Below are positions 9,408 to 18,889 of a stretch of 64,000 bases of DNA, in pieces. The notes beneath the pieces were generated by a model that saw only the letters and a list, made by a program, of their open reading frames with translations, searched no databases and was not told where the DNA came from. Made by a program: the position numbers and the translations under genes. The stretch is taken from NCBI RefSeq assembly GCF_029892045.1, contig NZ_CP120369.1, forward strand, positions 248,001 through 312,000. The letters are read 5' to 3'. How positions within the stretch are numbered: position 1 is the stretch's first letter; the number at the start of each line of letters is the position of its first letter. Source of the stretch: Sinorhizobium numidicum (lineage in GTDB: Bacteria > Pseudomonadota > Alphaproteobacteria > Rhizobiales > Rhizobiaceae).

Positions 9408-11484
9408 TCTTCGTTTCTCCAAGCACTAGCAGGGCATCCGCGATCCAGGCGCCATTGCCTTCGGCGCAGACGATCAGCGGATTGATGTCGAGTTCCTCAA
9501 TCTCACCGGCATTCTTCTGCACGAAGTCGGCAACGCCGGCGATGGTGTCGATGGCGGCCCCGACATCCGCCTTCGGTCGGCCGCGATAGCCCTCCAACAG
9601 TGGGTAGAACTTCAATCCGCGCAGCGCCGCCTCGATGTCGTCGCGCGTCGCCGGCAGCATCAGGATCACGCTATCGCGCAAAAGCTCTACCAGCACGCCC
9701 CCGGTGCCGAGCGTCATCACCGCGCCGAACATCGGGTCACGGGTAAATCCGACGATCAACTCGGCGACACCGTCTCGCACCATGTGCTCGACATAGAGGC
9801 CAGTGCCGAGCGGCAGGAGGTCATGTGCGGCATTGCTGACGGATTCAGTATCCTTGAGGTCCAGCCGCACCGCGCCCACTTGCGACTTGTGAGCGACGCC
9901 CAGCGCCTTCAGCGCCACAGGAAATCCGAGCGCCTGGGATAAGCTAGCTGCCTCGACCGCGTCGTTCGCACGCTCGCCCTTCGGTACCGGCAGGCCGGCT
10001 TTGATCAGCCTCTCTTTGCCTTCAGCTTCGTCGAGTGTGATGCGCTCGATGCCGGAATTTCCGACAATCGTGGTGTCTACTGGCTGCGCGAGCGGTTCGC
10101 GCCAAGCGCTGCCGATGAAGGCTGCGGCCTGTGCGGCATCCATAGCTTCCGGGATACCGAATAATGGCGCGACACCATGAACGATCAGTCGGTTTGCGTG
10201 CTCCTCAGGCAAGTTCTCGGGTATTGAAGAAACAATGGCGCCGTTCGCCTTGTTGGTCTTTAGCGCGGCTTCAAAGGAACGCAATATTGCCATGCCCCCC
10301 TCATCGACATTCCAACAGCGGTCGCGACGCGGAAAATCGATCACCAAAATGTTGAGGTCGAAGCCGCCGGACACCATGGCGGAGAAAGTGGCCGTCATTG
10401 CCGGTTCGTTGTTCCAGATGAAAGTCTGGTAGTCGAGCGGATTGGCAACCGCCACCAGGGGCCCGAGAGTCGATTTCACACGGGCACGATGGTCAACTGC
10501 CAGCACGGGGAAATGCACCGAGCGCCCTTCAGCGCTGTCGGCCATTATGGAGGCCTCGCCGCCCGAACAGCTCATCGACGAGAGCCTACAGCCTGGCAGC
10601 GGGCCGGTTATGTGTAGGAGCTTCAACGCCTCGATAAAGGCTGGAATCGAATCAACGCGCGCGATGCCGAGTCGCTTCAGGAAGGCGTCGGAAGCAACAT
10701 CCGAGCCGGCGAGCGAGGCGGTGTGCGACACGGTTGCCTGCCGTGCCTGTTCTGAGCGCCCGACCTTCATGGCGATGATCGGCTTCTTCAGCTCGCGGGC
10801 TCTTGCCGCCAGCCTCTCGAAGCCGGCGACCGAGTCAAAAGCCTCGATGTGTAGGCCAAGCGCGGTGACGCGCTCGTCCTCTATCAGGTCGAGCGCCATT
10901 TCTGAAAGGCCGGTCTGCGCCTGGTTGCCGGCCGTGATCAGGAAGGCGAGCGGCAAGCCGCGCTTCTGCATCGTCATGTTGATCGCGATGTTGGACGACT
11001 GGGTGATGATGGCGACACCCCTGCCCTCATTTGCCAGTTTGACACCGCCATGGTTGTCAGGCCACAGAAGCGCACCGTCAGCATAGTTGATAAGGCCATA
11101 GCAGTTCGGGCCGATAATCGGCATCTGGCCGGCTGCGGTAACGAGTTCGGCCTGCAGCCTCTCACCGTCCTCGTCATATGCGCCGGTCTCCAGAAATCCA
11201 GCTGCATAGCAAACCGCCCCACCGGCGCCACGCTCGGCCAAAGCCTTCACGACGTCGACCGTGAGGTGACGATTGACACCCACAAAAGCAGCATCCGGAG
11301 CACCGGGCAATTCGGCGACTGAACGGTATGCCTTGTAGCCATCAACATCAGCCTTGTTTGGATGCACAGGCCAAATTTCGCCAGAAAATCCAATCCTGCT
11401 CGACTGCGTGACCACACGAGCCGCCTCTTTGCCGCCGAATACGGCGATCGATTTCGGACGCAGAAGTCGCTCGAGTTTATGCAT
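9400..11484 (-). CDS. Acyl-CoA ligase, NDP-forming type (acetate--CoA ligase family)
   Basis: About 694 residues from ATG 11484 (MHKLERLLRPKSIAVFGGKE), with AAGG eight bases upstream; ATG 11490 is also possible. Domains in order: a CoA-binding Rossmann domain (about 1-130, PNCYGLINYADG near its end), a succinyl-CoA-ligase-like flavodoxin domain containing the phosphohistidine-type segment TVSHTASLAGSDVASDAFLK, and a C-terminal ATP-grasp domain (about 480-694, with GLPVPKGERANDAVEAASLS and VALKALGVAHKSQVGAVRLD). It should activate a carboxylic acid to its CoA ester. As first gene of the operon with a hydratase and two dehydrogenases, it likely supplies their acyl-CoA substrate. The acid is unknown. 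Confidence 0.88.
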   Translation of the reverse strand: MHKLERLLRPKSIAVFGGKEAARVVTQSSRIGFSGEIWPVHPNKADVDGYKAYRSVAELPGAPDAAFVGVNRHLTVDVVKALAERGAGGAVCYAAGFLETGAYDEDGERLQAELVTAAGQMPIIGPNCYGLINYADGALLWPDNHGGVKLANEGRGVAIITQSSNIAINMTMQKRGLPLAFLITAGNQAQTGLSEMALDLIEDERVTALGLHIEAFDSVAGFERLAARARELKKPIIAMKVGRSEQARQATVSHTASLAGSDVASDAFLKRLGIARVDSIPAFIEALKLLHITGPLPGCRLSSMSCSGGEASIMADSAEGRSVHFPVLAVDHRARVKSTLGPLVAVANPLDYQTFIWNNEPAMTATFSAMVSGGFDLNILVIDFPRRDRCWNVDEGGMAILRSFEAALKTNKANGAIVSSIPENLPEEHANRLIVHGVAPLFGIPEAMDAAQAAAFIGSAWREPLAQPVDTTIVGNSGIERITLDEAEGKERLIKAGLPVPKGERANDAVEAASLSQALGFPVALKALGVAHKSQVGAVRLDLKDTESVSNAAHDLLPLGTGLYVEHMVRDGVAELIVGFTRDPMFGAVMTLGTGGVLVELLRDSVILMLPATRDDIEAALRGLKFYPLLEGYRGRPKADVGAAIDTIAGVADFVQKNAGEIEELDINPLIVCAEGNGAWIADALLVLGETKNG

Positions 11485-12140
11485 GATCATTACCTTTTCG
11501 TTTGAGCGCGTTTTCCAGAACCGCATTCAAGCGTTGCGGCTTACCGCCGAAATGGCTCCATTCAAGATTCCGTGCCAATCATCATGGACACTCCGCTAAT
11601 TGTGGGCGTGCCGTCAGAGAGCTTCCAGGGTTGGCTGTGCAAATGTCGTGCCATCCTGAACGACCCACCTGCGGCTTGACGCTCAAGAGTATCGGCGGAC
11701 CTTTGTTCGCGCTTCTTTTCCTATTTTTGCCTTGGATCAAGCTGAGCACGAAAAGCAAACGTCTCGGCTACAGTTCGTCTGTTCGTCTCGCGACAGTTTC
11801 GTTCAATGGCAACAGCTTTTGTCTGCTATAGATTTCGACATTGAGACATCATGCAGCGGAGCCGTTCGGTGCAACGCCTTCATATTGGTCACGAGCGAGA
11901 TCGGGCATGCCCTTGGATACGGCCCAGACTCGTGATCGTTAAGGCGGAGGCGGCGCCTAGCTTTTGGCGAGGTGCGCCAGCTTCCAATCAATCGGTACAA
12001 AGCGATTCCCCAAGGCTTGGAGATCGAGATGAACCGTCGCAATCATTTCCGGATTGGAAGCGGCGGATTCCGACGCGAAGCCGGCTACCGTTCCGATCAA
12101 GGGCCGGCCAGTTTTCGGCACTGAAGATTACCTCCTGGGT
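11485..12140. other. Long intergenic region, nothing firmly recognised
   Basis: About 650 bp upstream of the ligase operon. It must contain the promoter of that operon but I cannot place a credible -35/-10 pair. A short minus-strand frame near 11955-12040 reads VHLDLQALGNRFVPIDWKLA and may be the end of a destroyed gene; I do not recognise it. No repeats or terminators are evident. Confidence 0.4.
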
Positions 12141-12183
12141 CAGCAACTTTGGCATGAAGTGCCCCGGTAAACGGGGAGATTTT

Positions 12184-12385
12184 GATGCCGGCAAAGAGAA
12201 GGCTGACCATGAAACAATTGAGACAAATGCTTCGGCTTGCCGGAAGCGGGACGAGTTCCCGCGAGATAGCAGTCATCTTGGGGATAGCGCGCCGCACGGT
12301 GCAGGCTAACCTGCAGCGTGCGGCAGCAGTTGGATTGAGCTGGCCCTGCCGGGCGAACTGACTGATCTGGCCAATCGCGGTGGTT
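12184..12385 (+). pseudogene. IS21-family transposase IstA, N-terminal remnant
   Basis: From ATG 12184 the product begins MPAKRRLTMKQLRQMLRLAG, then SSREIAVILGIARRTVQANL, the helix-turn-helix N-terminus of IS21 IstA proteins, and stops at 12360. In another frame LALPGELTDLAN continues briefly. The upstream bases 12152-12183 (TTTGGCATGAAGTGCCCCGG and following) look like the element end normally preceding this gene. The rest of the element is gone and nodU-like sequence follows directly. Confidence 0.78.
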
Positions 12386-12389
12386 TCGC

Positions 12390-13316
12390 AATGAGCTGCT
12401 AGACCCCTGCGGCAGCGCGCGGTTCATCGAACGCCTGTTTCTAGGTGAGGCCTATACTGCCGTGGGCGATCACTTCGGACGTTATACGAACGGCAGCAGC
12501 AGGGACGAGCTAGGTATTGCCGGCAAGCTGATGGCCTATATCGCGCTGGGCTCTGCTGATGGATGTATCATAACTGTGTTTCGGGAGCTGTACGAGGAGC
12601 GCTTTGCGGCCGAAGCGGAGCATGCTCATCGTACCAGGCGGAGAGCAGCATGGAATGCTCACTTTGCGGCTATCCACGACTTCTTCCACGCGAGTCTGCG
12701 ATTGAAGGCCAAGCGATCCGAAGATGTACTTGCATCGCTTCATTGTTTCCTCGAGCGTCTCCTCATCCGGGAGATGACGAGTGTTTTGGAGCGGCATTGG
12801 GGGCTTCCACGATCGCGCAATTTGTGTATTGCCGGCGGCTGCGGTCTTAATATCAAATGGAACAGCGCACCGCGTGCTACCGGCCTGTTCTGTCTGGGTG
12901 CCGCCCTTTCCGAATGACAGCGGGGCGGCAATAGGTGCCGCTTGCTCCGCAATGGCGGCGGACAGGGGCTTCGTGCCGCTGGAATGGTCAGTCTACAGTG
13001 GCCCGGCACTGATACGCAGCGATGTGCCGTCCGAATGGGAGGCTGCGCCGTGCAGTATGCGTGAACTCGCTACGCTTCTCGCGAGCAACAAGCCCGTGGT
13101 TTTCCTCGCCGGCCACGCCGAACTGGGCCACGAGCATTGGGTGGCAGAAGCATTTTCAAGAACGCGACATCCGCGGAAAGGCAGGATTGTCTCGACGATA
13201 TTAAACGTCGTGAACACTTCCGGCCAGTTGCGCGATATGCCTGGAGGATCGCGCACCCGAAATTTTCAGTCGCGGAACGCCGGATCCTTACGTGCTGCTC
13301 GATTGCAGACCATTCC
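12390..13316 (+). pseudogene. nodU: Broken nodU-like carbamoyltransferase
   Basis: Several frames together give a NodU-type O-carbamoyltransferase, which adds carbamoyl groups to Nod factor. 12393-12917 reads ELLDPCGSARFIERLFLGEA, then DELGIAGKLMAYIALGSADG, SEDVLASLHCFLERLLIREM and NLCIAGGCGLNIKWNSAPRA. A shift near 12890 leads to WVPPFPNDSGAAIGAACSAM and GFVPLEWSVYSGPALIRSDV, then NKPVVFLAGHAELG. Another shift at about 13137 gives GGRSIF and DDIKRREHFRPVARYAWRIA, and a further segment ends ILTCCSIADHS near 13316. The N-terminal third is missing (replaced by IS21) and the 3' end is cut by an IS1182/IS5-like end at 13322. It cannot be functional. This is the strongest sign that the DNA is from a rhizobial symbiotic region. 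Confidence 0.85.
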
Positions 13317-13321
13317 TAGCA

Positions 13322-13841
13322 GGCTGTTGAAAAAAAAAGCTGGCCTGGAGGCTTTCGCCGTGATTCACTCGCTTCGTCGAGTTTTGGAGTGATGCATGCG
13401 CGGCGGCGATGTGAGGACGGGTGAACTCTTCAGCTATGTTGATCTGGAGGATCTCGTTCGTCGTGATCATCCGCTGCGGGCAATCCGGCAGATCGTGGAC
13501 GACGCGCTGGTTTTGCTGGAACGGGAGTTTGCAGCGCTCTATTCGCCGATCGGGCGGCCATCGATTGCGCCTGAGAAGCTTCTGCGCGCCATGCTTTTGC
13601 AAGCCTTCTATTCGATCCGATCTGAGCGGCTTTTGATGGAGCGGCTGGAATACGACTTCTGTTCCGCTGGTCGTCGGCATTGGCATTGACGATCCAGCTC
13701 GGGACCATTCGGTGTTTTCGAAGAACCGCGACCGGTTGCTCGAAGGCGACATCGCTGCGAAGTTCCTCGGTGCGATCCTTTCGCAGCCCAAGGTAAAGCG
13801 GTTTCTGTCAACGGACCACTTCTCCGTCGATGGCACGCTAT
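13322..13841 (+). pseudogene. IS1182/IS5-like transposase, N-terminal remnant
   Basis: The left end GGCTGTTGAAAAA is at 13323, and the gene starts at ATG 13396 (MRGGDVRTGELFSYVDLEDL). It continues RRDHPLRAIRQIVDDALVLL, IGRPSIAPEKLLRAMLLQAF and YSIRSERLLMERLEYD. After a frameshift at about 13665 it reads VGIGIDDPARDHSVFSKNRD and FLSTDHFSVDGTL, stopping at 13843 exactly where IS3 copy 1 begins. The rest of the DDE domain and the right end are missing. The exact ISfinder family is uncertain. Confidence 0.75.
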
Positions 13842-14857
13842 AAGTGGAAAGCCAAGTTCGGCGGCATGGAGGTGTCCGAGGCCAAACGGCTGAAGGCGCT
13901 GGAGGACGAGAACACGAAGCTGAAGCGGCTTGTGGCGGATGCCATGCTCGACAATGCTGCTTTGAAAGACCTTTTGGGAAAGAAGTGGTGACGCCCGCAG
14001 CCAAGCGGAACGCTGTCGCGCATCTGATGAGCCAACATGGGATGAGCGAACGGCGGGCGTGTACCCTGGCGCGACGACGATCATGGCCTTCGCGAGCTCA
14101 TGAAGGTGCTGGCGCATGAACGTCGCCGCTTTGGCTATCGACGCATTCATGTGCTGCTCAGGCGCGAGGGACACCTTGTGAACCACAAGAAACTCTTCCG
14201 GCTCTATCGGGAGGAGAAGCTGACGGTGCGCAAGCGTGGCGGCCGGAAGCGAGCGATAGGCACACGAGCACCGATGTTGATCGCGATGGCAGCCAATGAT
14301 CGCTGGTCACTGGACTTCGTCTCGGATCAACTCACCGACGGCCGCAGGTTTCGGGTTCTGACGGTCGTGGATGACTGCACCAGAGAATGTCTGGCTCTCG
14401 TCGCCGATACATCACTCTCCGGCCTGCGGGTTGCCCGAGAGCTGGACCGGATCATCGAGGAACGCGGAAAGCCGAGGATGATCGTCAGCGACAACGGCAG
14501 CGAGTTCACAAGCAATGCGATCCTGCAATGGACGGACCGGGCCAAGGTGGATTGGCACTACATCGCGCCTGGCAAACCGATCCAGAACGCCTTCATCGAA
14601 AGCTTCAATGGGCGGCTGTGCGACGAGCTATTGAACGAAACGCTGTTCTCGTCATTGGCTCAGGCGCGATCCGCGCTTGCGAACTGGCGTCGCGATTACA
14701 ACGATCACCGACCGCATTCCGGCCTCGGCTGGCTGACACCCGCCGAGTTCGCTCAGACCATCAAACCGCGACGCGATGCGGTGCTGCGCAGCCGAAACGG
14801 CTTCGCACCGCAACCCGCCGCTACCACCCCAAATACAGCAACCCAAAACCGCTGGAG
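13838..14857 (+). mobile_element. IS3-family element, truncated copy 1 (with broken orfB)
   Basis: These 1020 bp are repeated, apparently identically, at 32590-33609 in the same orientation. Copy 1 lacks the first third of orfA, starting inside the IYKWKAKFGG segment, and lacks the last few codons and the right end. The orfB part (best frame from ATG 14100) carries the DDE integrase core: [35 protein letters not shown] and [19 protein letters not shown]. Upstream, at about 14060, the frame is broken between ERRACTLA and DDDHGLRE, a lesion shared with copy 2. This copy is inactive and is joined to a truncated IS1182/IS5-like gene on its left. Confidence 0.88.
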
Positions 14858-14974
14858 GGCAAGGTCAACCCCCTTGTCAGCCTGATTATCGCGGCACGCG
14901 GTTCAGCGCCGCCCTCCCGCCGGTCGAGCTTGCTCTTGCTAAGGAAGGGCCGAGATCGTTCGAGTTCCACTGCA

Positions 14975-15427
14975 TCAGGAATTGGGATCGCTATGTATTT
15001 GCGTCTGCCAGATGTGGGCGCAGATAAGCCCCCGCTCATTACGCACGACAGTGTACCAAACCGATGTCCTTCGGCCCACATGGAGAGGCTGGCATTCGCC
15101 AGAGATACTCTCGCTTACGCAGGGGCGAACGAAATTAGTCTTGGACTCGAGCGTTGATGTTACGTGCATTGGACCAAGATTTTGAAGGGCCCCCATCGCA
15201 CCTAGACTGTCCGCCAGCGAGATCAAAACGCCGCCGTGTACTGCACCGGCGGAATTGATGTGATGATCCTCAATGTTGATGTGCGCGGTGATCCGTTCCT
15301 TCGTCACCTCGTCAAGCACTATCCCAAGCATCTTCTGAAAACCTCGAGTCGGCATGCGTCTAATATCTTCCTCGCCCCATGGTCCTGGAGCAGTTCGGAT
15401 GGGTGCCAAAGTCAGTTGCTTTTTCAT
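14975..15427 (-). CDS. PaaI-type hotdog thioesterase
   Basis: About 150 residues from ATG 15427 (MKKQLTLAPIRTAPGPWGEE). The acyl-CoA thioesterase signature NSAGAVHGGVLISLADSLGA lies at about 59-78, with the usual HGG loop and Asp, followed by ESKTNFVRPCVSE, typical of the PaaI/YbgC-like hotdog fold. It likely hydrolyses an acyl-CoA ester. It sits 144 bp downstream of a BKACE gene on the same strand; BKACE enzymes release an acyl-CoA, so this thioesterase plausibly frees that acid. The 3' end lies close to the truncated IS3 copy but the gene seems complete. Confidence 0.83.
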   Translation of the reverse strand: MKKQLTLAPIRTAPGPWGEEDIRRMPTRGFQKMLGIVLDEVTKERITAHINIEDHHINSAGAVHGGVLISLADSLGAMGALQNLGPMHVTSTLESKTNFVRPCVSESISGECQPLHVGRRTSVWYTVVRNERGLICAHIWQTQIHSDPNS

Positions 15428-15571
15428 GTTCAAGCATCCATTGAGTGGTAGTGCGTGGTACGCGGTCGTCGCAGCGGAAGGTCGTCTCACCGTCGGGTTG
15501 GTGCTGGACATCCGCGGGTGGAACCCACACTTGCGCCAGCGCGGCGTGCTCGGTCCGAAAGGCCAGCAGGT

Positions 15572-16507
15572 CTAAGCGGATGTGTGCTCCCGTCCCTTTA
15601 GTCCGAGGATATGCCGGGCTTCATCAGGGGTGGCAATGTCCACAGACAACAACTTAAGGATATCTCGTATCCGGGCCACCTGCTCGGCGTTGGAGTGGGC
15701 AAGTCTGCCCTTCTCAAGATAGAGACTATCCTCCATTCCCACTCGGACATTCGAACCCATCGTCGCCCCCATTGTGCAAAGCCGTAGCTGATGCTTCCCA
15801 GGCGCGAGCACCGACCATCGGTATTCCGAGCCGAAAAGGCGATCGGCAATGTTGCGCATATGGGTCATGTTATCAGCGTCAATGCCAATTCCACCGCTAA
15901 AGCCGAACACAGTTTGTATGATAAAGGGCGGCTTCAGCAGGCCGATCTCCGCGAAATAGGCGACGTTGTACAAGTGCCCCACATCATAGCACTCGCATTC
16001 AAAGCGCGTCCCGGCGGCACCGACTTCCTGGATCGTCCGAGTGATGATTTCTTCCGTGTTCGGATAAACCCGCGACGGTGCGGCAAGGAAGAGCTCCCGT
16101 TCCCACGCATGCTTCCATTGATCAAATTTTCCGACGATTCGCTGTCTTCCATAGGGTGAAAGGGAGCCCATGTTAAGAGAGGCTAGTTCTGGCTTGAATT
16201 TGAGCGCGGCCGCTATTCTATCTTCAACAGTGGCATTGGGCCCACCGCTCGTCGTAATGTTTATGACAACATCTGACTCACGGCGCACCTTCTCAATGGC
16301 GGGCGCGTAGACCTGCGGATCTGGGGTGGGGCGACCGTCAATTGGATTCCGAGCATGAAAATGTATGATGGCGGCTCCAGCATCCGCCGCCCCGATGGCC
16401 TGCTCTGCGATCTGTTCCGGAGTAATTGGCAAATGATCCGACATTGTCGGCGTGTGAGTAGCACCGGTCACGGCGCACGTTATTACAACTTTTCGTTCAG
16501 TGAACAT
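15572..16507 (-). CDS. Beta-keto acid cleavage enzyme (BKACE, DUF849), copy 1
   Basis: A 311-residue TIM-barrel protein starting MFTERKVVITCAVTGATHTP. The N-terminal zinc motif is in GAAIIHFHARNPIDGRPTPD (two His separated by one residue), and INITTSGGPNATVEDRIAAA and LASLNMGSLSPYG follow. A later stretch ECECYDVGHLYNVAYFAEIG carries conserved Glu and His, and DNVRVGMEDSLYLEKGRLA is the typical C-terminal block. The family condenses a beta-keto acid with acetyl-CoA to give acetoacetate plus a new acyl-CoA. Known substrates include 3-keto-5-aminohexanoate and dehydrocarnitine; which applies here is unknown. A second paralogue lies at 43555-44439. Confidence 0.9.
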   Translation of the reverse strand: MFTERKVVITCAVTGATHTPTMSDHLPITPEQIAEQAIGAADAGAAIIHFHARNPIDGRPTPDPQVYAPAIEKVRRESDVVINITTSGGPNATVEDRIAAALKFKPELASLNMGSLSPYGRQRIVGKFDQWKHAWERELFLAAPSRVYPNTEEIITRTIQEVGAAGTRFECECYDVGHLYNVAYFAEIGLLKPPFIIQTVFGFSGGIGIDADNMTHMRNIADRLFGSEYRWSVLAPGKHQLRLCTMGATMGSNVRVGMEDSLYLEKGRLAHSNAEQVARIRDILKLLSVDIATPDEARHILGLKGREHTSA

Positions 16508-17115
16508 GACGCTACTCCATCAACTCGGCTGGATCTATGAAAATCTCAGTAAGATCTAACCGCGAGACACGTGTACGAGCGAGCCTCAAGAGTTATTCCT
16601 GGCGCCGAACCTTTATGATCGGGATACTGCCGGAATCCTGAATTTAACCGCGTAGCTGTCGGGGTCCGCCAGTAAAAGAGGAAGGGGTTCGCAGCACCAG
16701 GCTTTTCCTATCGTGGTAATCGTAGGCACTTGGAAACCGAGCGCTCGTTTGTTGGCTGCTTTCTCAAAAAAAAACAGGTACAGGACATTGTCCTCTACAA
16801 GGCGCGAAAGCGGAGCACCCTGAATATTGCAGACTCACGGTCCACCGTCAGCCGAACCTTAGATAGGAGGTGCTGCCATGGAAAGATTGCCTGAGGCAGC
16901 ACCGTCTCGCCGGCGTCTTTAGCGCAACGGCGATGGCCATTGCTCGGGTGAGTTGGGGAGGCTCTGATTTTTTTCGATCGCATTCGTCGAATTTGCTGCA
17001 CGTTCAGTCGGAATGCGATTTTGGTCAGCACTTTGGGGACAGCCAACCTTGCACTCGCACGCACCATTGAGCACGAGGCCATGAGCAGGGAAACTTTACA
17101 CGGATGACGCATATT
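16508..17115. other. Intergenic region between BKACE and amidohydrolase genes
   Basis: About 600 bp. The minus-strand frame 16795-17112 (105 codons) has no recognised motif and no good ribosome site. A run of nine A residues lies near 16767. I see no terminator hairpin or RNA gene. The part next to 16507 should hold the promoter for the BKACE-thioesterase pair. Confidence 0.4.
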
Positions 17116-18507
17116 TTATTCAGCCGACGCTCCTGCACGCTCGAGGATCCGGCGTCGTTGCCGCAGCGCGCTACGCAGTAGCTCGGTTTGGTCGGTCGCG
17201 GTCAATCGCCCGTCTTTCATGACCACTCGCCCATCGATCATAACTAGATCAACCGGTATTTGCGATGATGAAAGTGCAAGCAGTGCCCCTGCTTGCTCCA
17301 ATGCGGTATGGGTGATGTCTTCAACTGCCCGCACGACAATGTCTGCGCGCTTGCCCACGGCTAACGTTCCGAGTTCATCGGCATATCCGATGTTACGTGC
17401 AGCGTTGGCAGTTTGCATATAGAACGGTTCCGCGTCGTCGAGGCGGTGTCCAACCGAGGCTGACAGGAGCAAGCTTGCCATGCCCGCCGTCCCCAGAGGA
17501 TGATACATCGTGGTGTCTATGCCTAGGGAGACACACACGCCGCGGTCAATCAACCAGGGGAGACGGCAATGGTCCTGTGGATGCACCGCTCTATGCAGAG
17601 CATTGTTCGGGCACCAGGTAATACCCGGCCGGTTTTTCACGACAAGCTCCGCATCGGCGTCGCTCATCACGTTCATGTGGCTGAGGGTTGTTCTCTCAGT
17701 TAGCGCTCCCAGCCTGTGGAGCCGCTGAACGCCCGAAATCCCATACTTAGCGTGCTCGAATTCCTGCCACTGGCGTACAAAGCCCTGGTGCTGATTAAAA
17801 AGAACTCCTGCCTGTCGGGCGAGATCGCTCGCATCACGAGTAAGCGCATCCGTCGCAGAGCACTCGCCGTAGAGGCAGACATATCCGGTAACTAGCGCGT
17901 CCTTGTCCGCATTTCTTGTCAGCTCGCGCTCAAGACGTCTGATGACGGCGGCCCGGTTAGCCGGCGCTCGCTCCATCAATCGCTTGGTTATCGTAGCCGG
18001 CGCGAGGCTCTCAAAGATGCTTACATCGTCCCAACCAAACGGCGCGGAAACCATCCCGCGCATCCCGATCCGCTGCAGCGCAGCCGCGAATGCATCGGTC
18101 TCGAACACCGTTCCCGCTTCCATGAAGCACGTATAGCCTCTGCGCAACAATGCAACAGCAGCCGCAGCGGTCAGCGCGTCTGTGGATTCGTCGTCGGTCT
18201 GTACCTTAACGTCGGCATACGAAAACTTTGAAGCAGACGCCTTGTCGATGGAAACTGGAAGGCTATGCAGTCCAAGCGAGATTGCGTGAACGTGTGTATC
18301 GATCATACCAGGGTGAACGATTGCCCCGCCCACGTCTGTTACGCTTTCAGACTGATACCGCTCCTGCAAGGAACGAGCATCCCCAATGGCGACGATTCGG
18401 TTGCCGTTCACAGCGATTGCGCCGTTATTGAGATGGGGGGAGGCACGCTCGCCAGTAAAAATCTCACCGTTGACAATCAGATGATCGACCTGTTGCTTTA
18501 CTGACAT
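17116..18507 (-). CDS. Amidohydrolase family protein (TRZ/ATZ-like)
   Basis: A 463-residue metal-dependent hydrolase with the urease-like fold. An N-terminal beta-sandwich segment (DHLIVNGEIFTGERASPHLN) leads to the metal motif HPGMIDTHVHAISLGLHSLP at about 66-85. Later metal or catalytic segments are NQHQGFVRQWQEF, TLSHMNVMSDADAELV and SLGIDTTMYHPLG, and the C-terminal beta-strands return with LGTLAVGKRADIVVRAVEDI. This is the layout of deaminases and amidohydrolases such as AtzB, SsnA and guanine deaminase. It probably deaminates or hydrolyses an N-containing compound. It is transcribed away from an AraC-family regulator 382 bp upstream, a natural candidate controller. Confidence 0.85.
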   Translation of the reverse strand: MSVKQQVDHLIVNGEIFTGERASPHLNNGAIAVNGNRIVAIGDARSLQERYQSESVTDVGGAIVHPGMIDTHVHAISLGLHSLPVSIDKASASKFSYADVKVQTDDESTDALTAAAAVALLRRGYTCFMEAGTVFETDAFAAALQRIGMRGMVSAPFGWDDVSIFESLAPATITKRLMERAPANRAAVIRRLERELTRNADKDALVTGYVCLYGECSATDALTRDASDLARQAGVLFNQHQGFVRQWQEFEHAKYGISGVQRLHRLGALTERTTLSHMNVMSDADAELVVKNRPGITWCPNNALHRAVHPQDHCRLPWLIDRGVCVSLGIDTTMYHPLGTAGMASLLLSASVGHRLDDAEPFYMQTANAARNIGYADELGTLAVGKRADIVVRAVEDITHTALEQAGALLALSSSQIPVDLVMIDGRVVMKDGRLTATDQTELLRSALRQRRRILERAGASAE

Positions 18508-18889
18508 GACTTCTCGAATCCTCTCCGGTAAACCTAATATTCCCGCGAAGAGCCTGGTACGAATCTAGGTAAATGCATCTGGTGCGATCCAAACTCGGGC
18601 AAAATCGCTAAGACAGGGAACCGCAGCTAGAGTGGTTTGAACAGAGTGCAACCGTTATTCCGAATAGTGATTCTTTATGCTACGATCACTTGACAGGCGC
18701 GCGCGCAAAAATAGCGAGCGATATGTCGGACATCCGGCGATCCGTTGACATGAAAGCCGCATCTCATATAGGATTCTCTGTCAAACAAACATAATAAAAC
18801 CGAGGTGGAACGTCATTGTCTACCGGCTTCATCCCCCGGAACCCATTGAGGGTTAGTCGCGCTGCCCGGTTGCTCCATAAGGATCTTGG
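18508..18889. promoter_or_regulatory. Divergent intergenic region between amidohydrolase and AraC regulator
   Basis: These 382 bp separate two divergently transcribed genes, so they must hold both promoters and probably the operator of the AraC-type regulator. The 18660-18690 part is AT-rich. I cannot identify a defined operator repeat by eye. Confidence 0.5.

Noticed and set aside
11851..12309. 152-codon plus-strand frame before the IS21 remnant
   Set aside because: It overlaps the IS21 end and the istA start in another frame, and has no recognisable motif.
16795..17112. 105-codon minus-strand frame upstream of the amidohydrolase 3' end
   Set aside because: No motif, no ribosome site, unusual composition; not supported as a gene.
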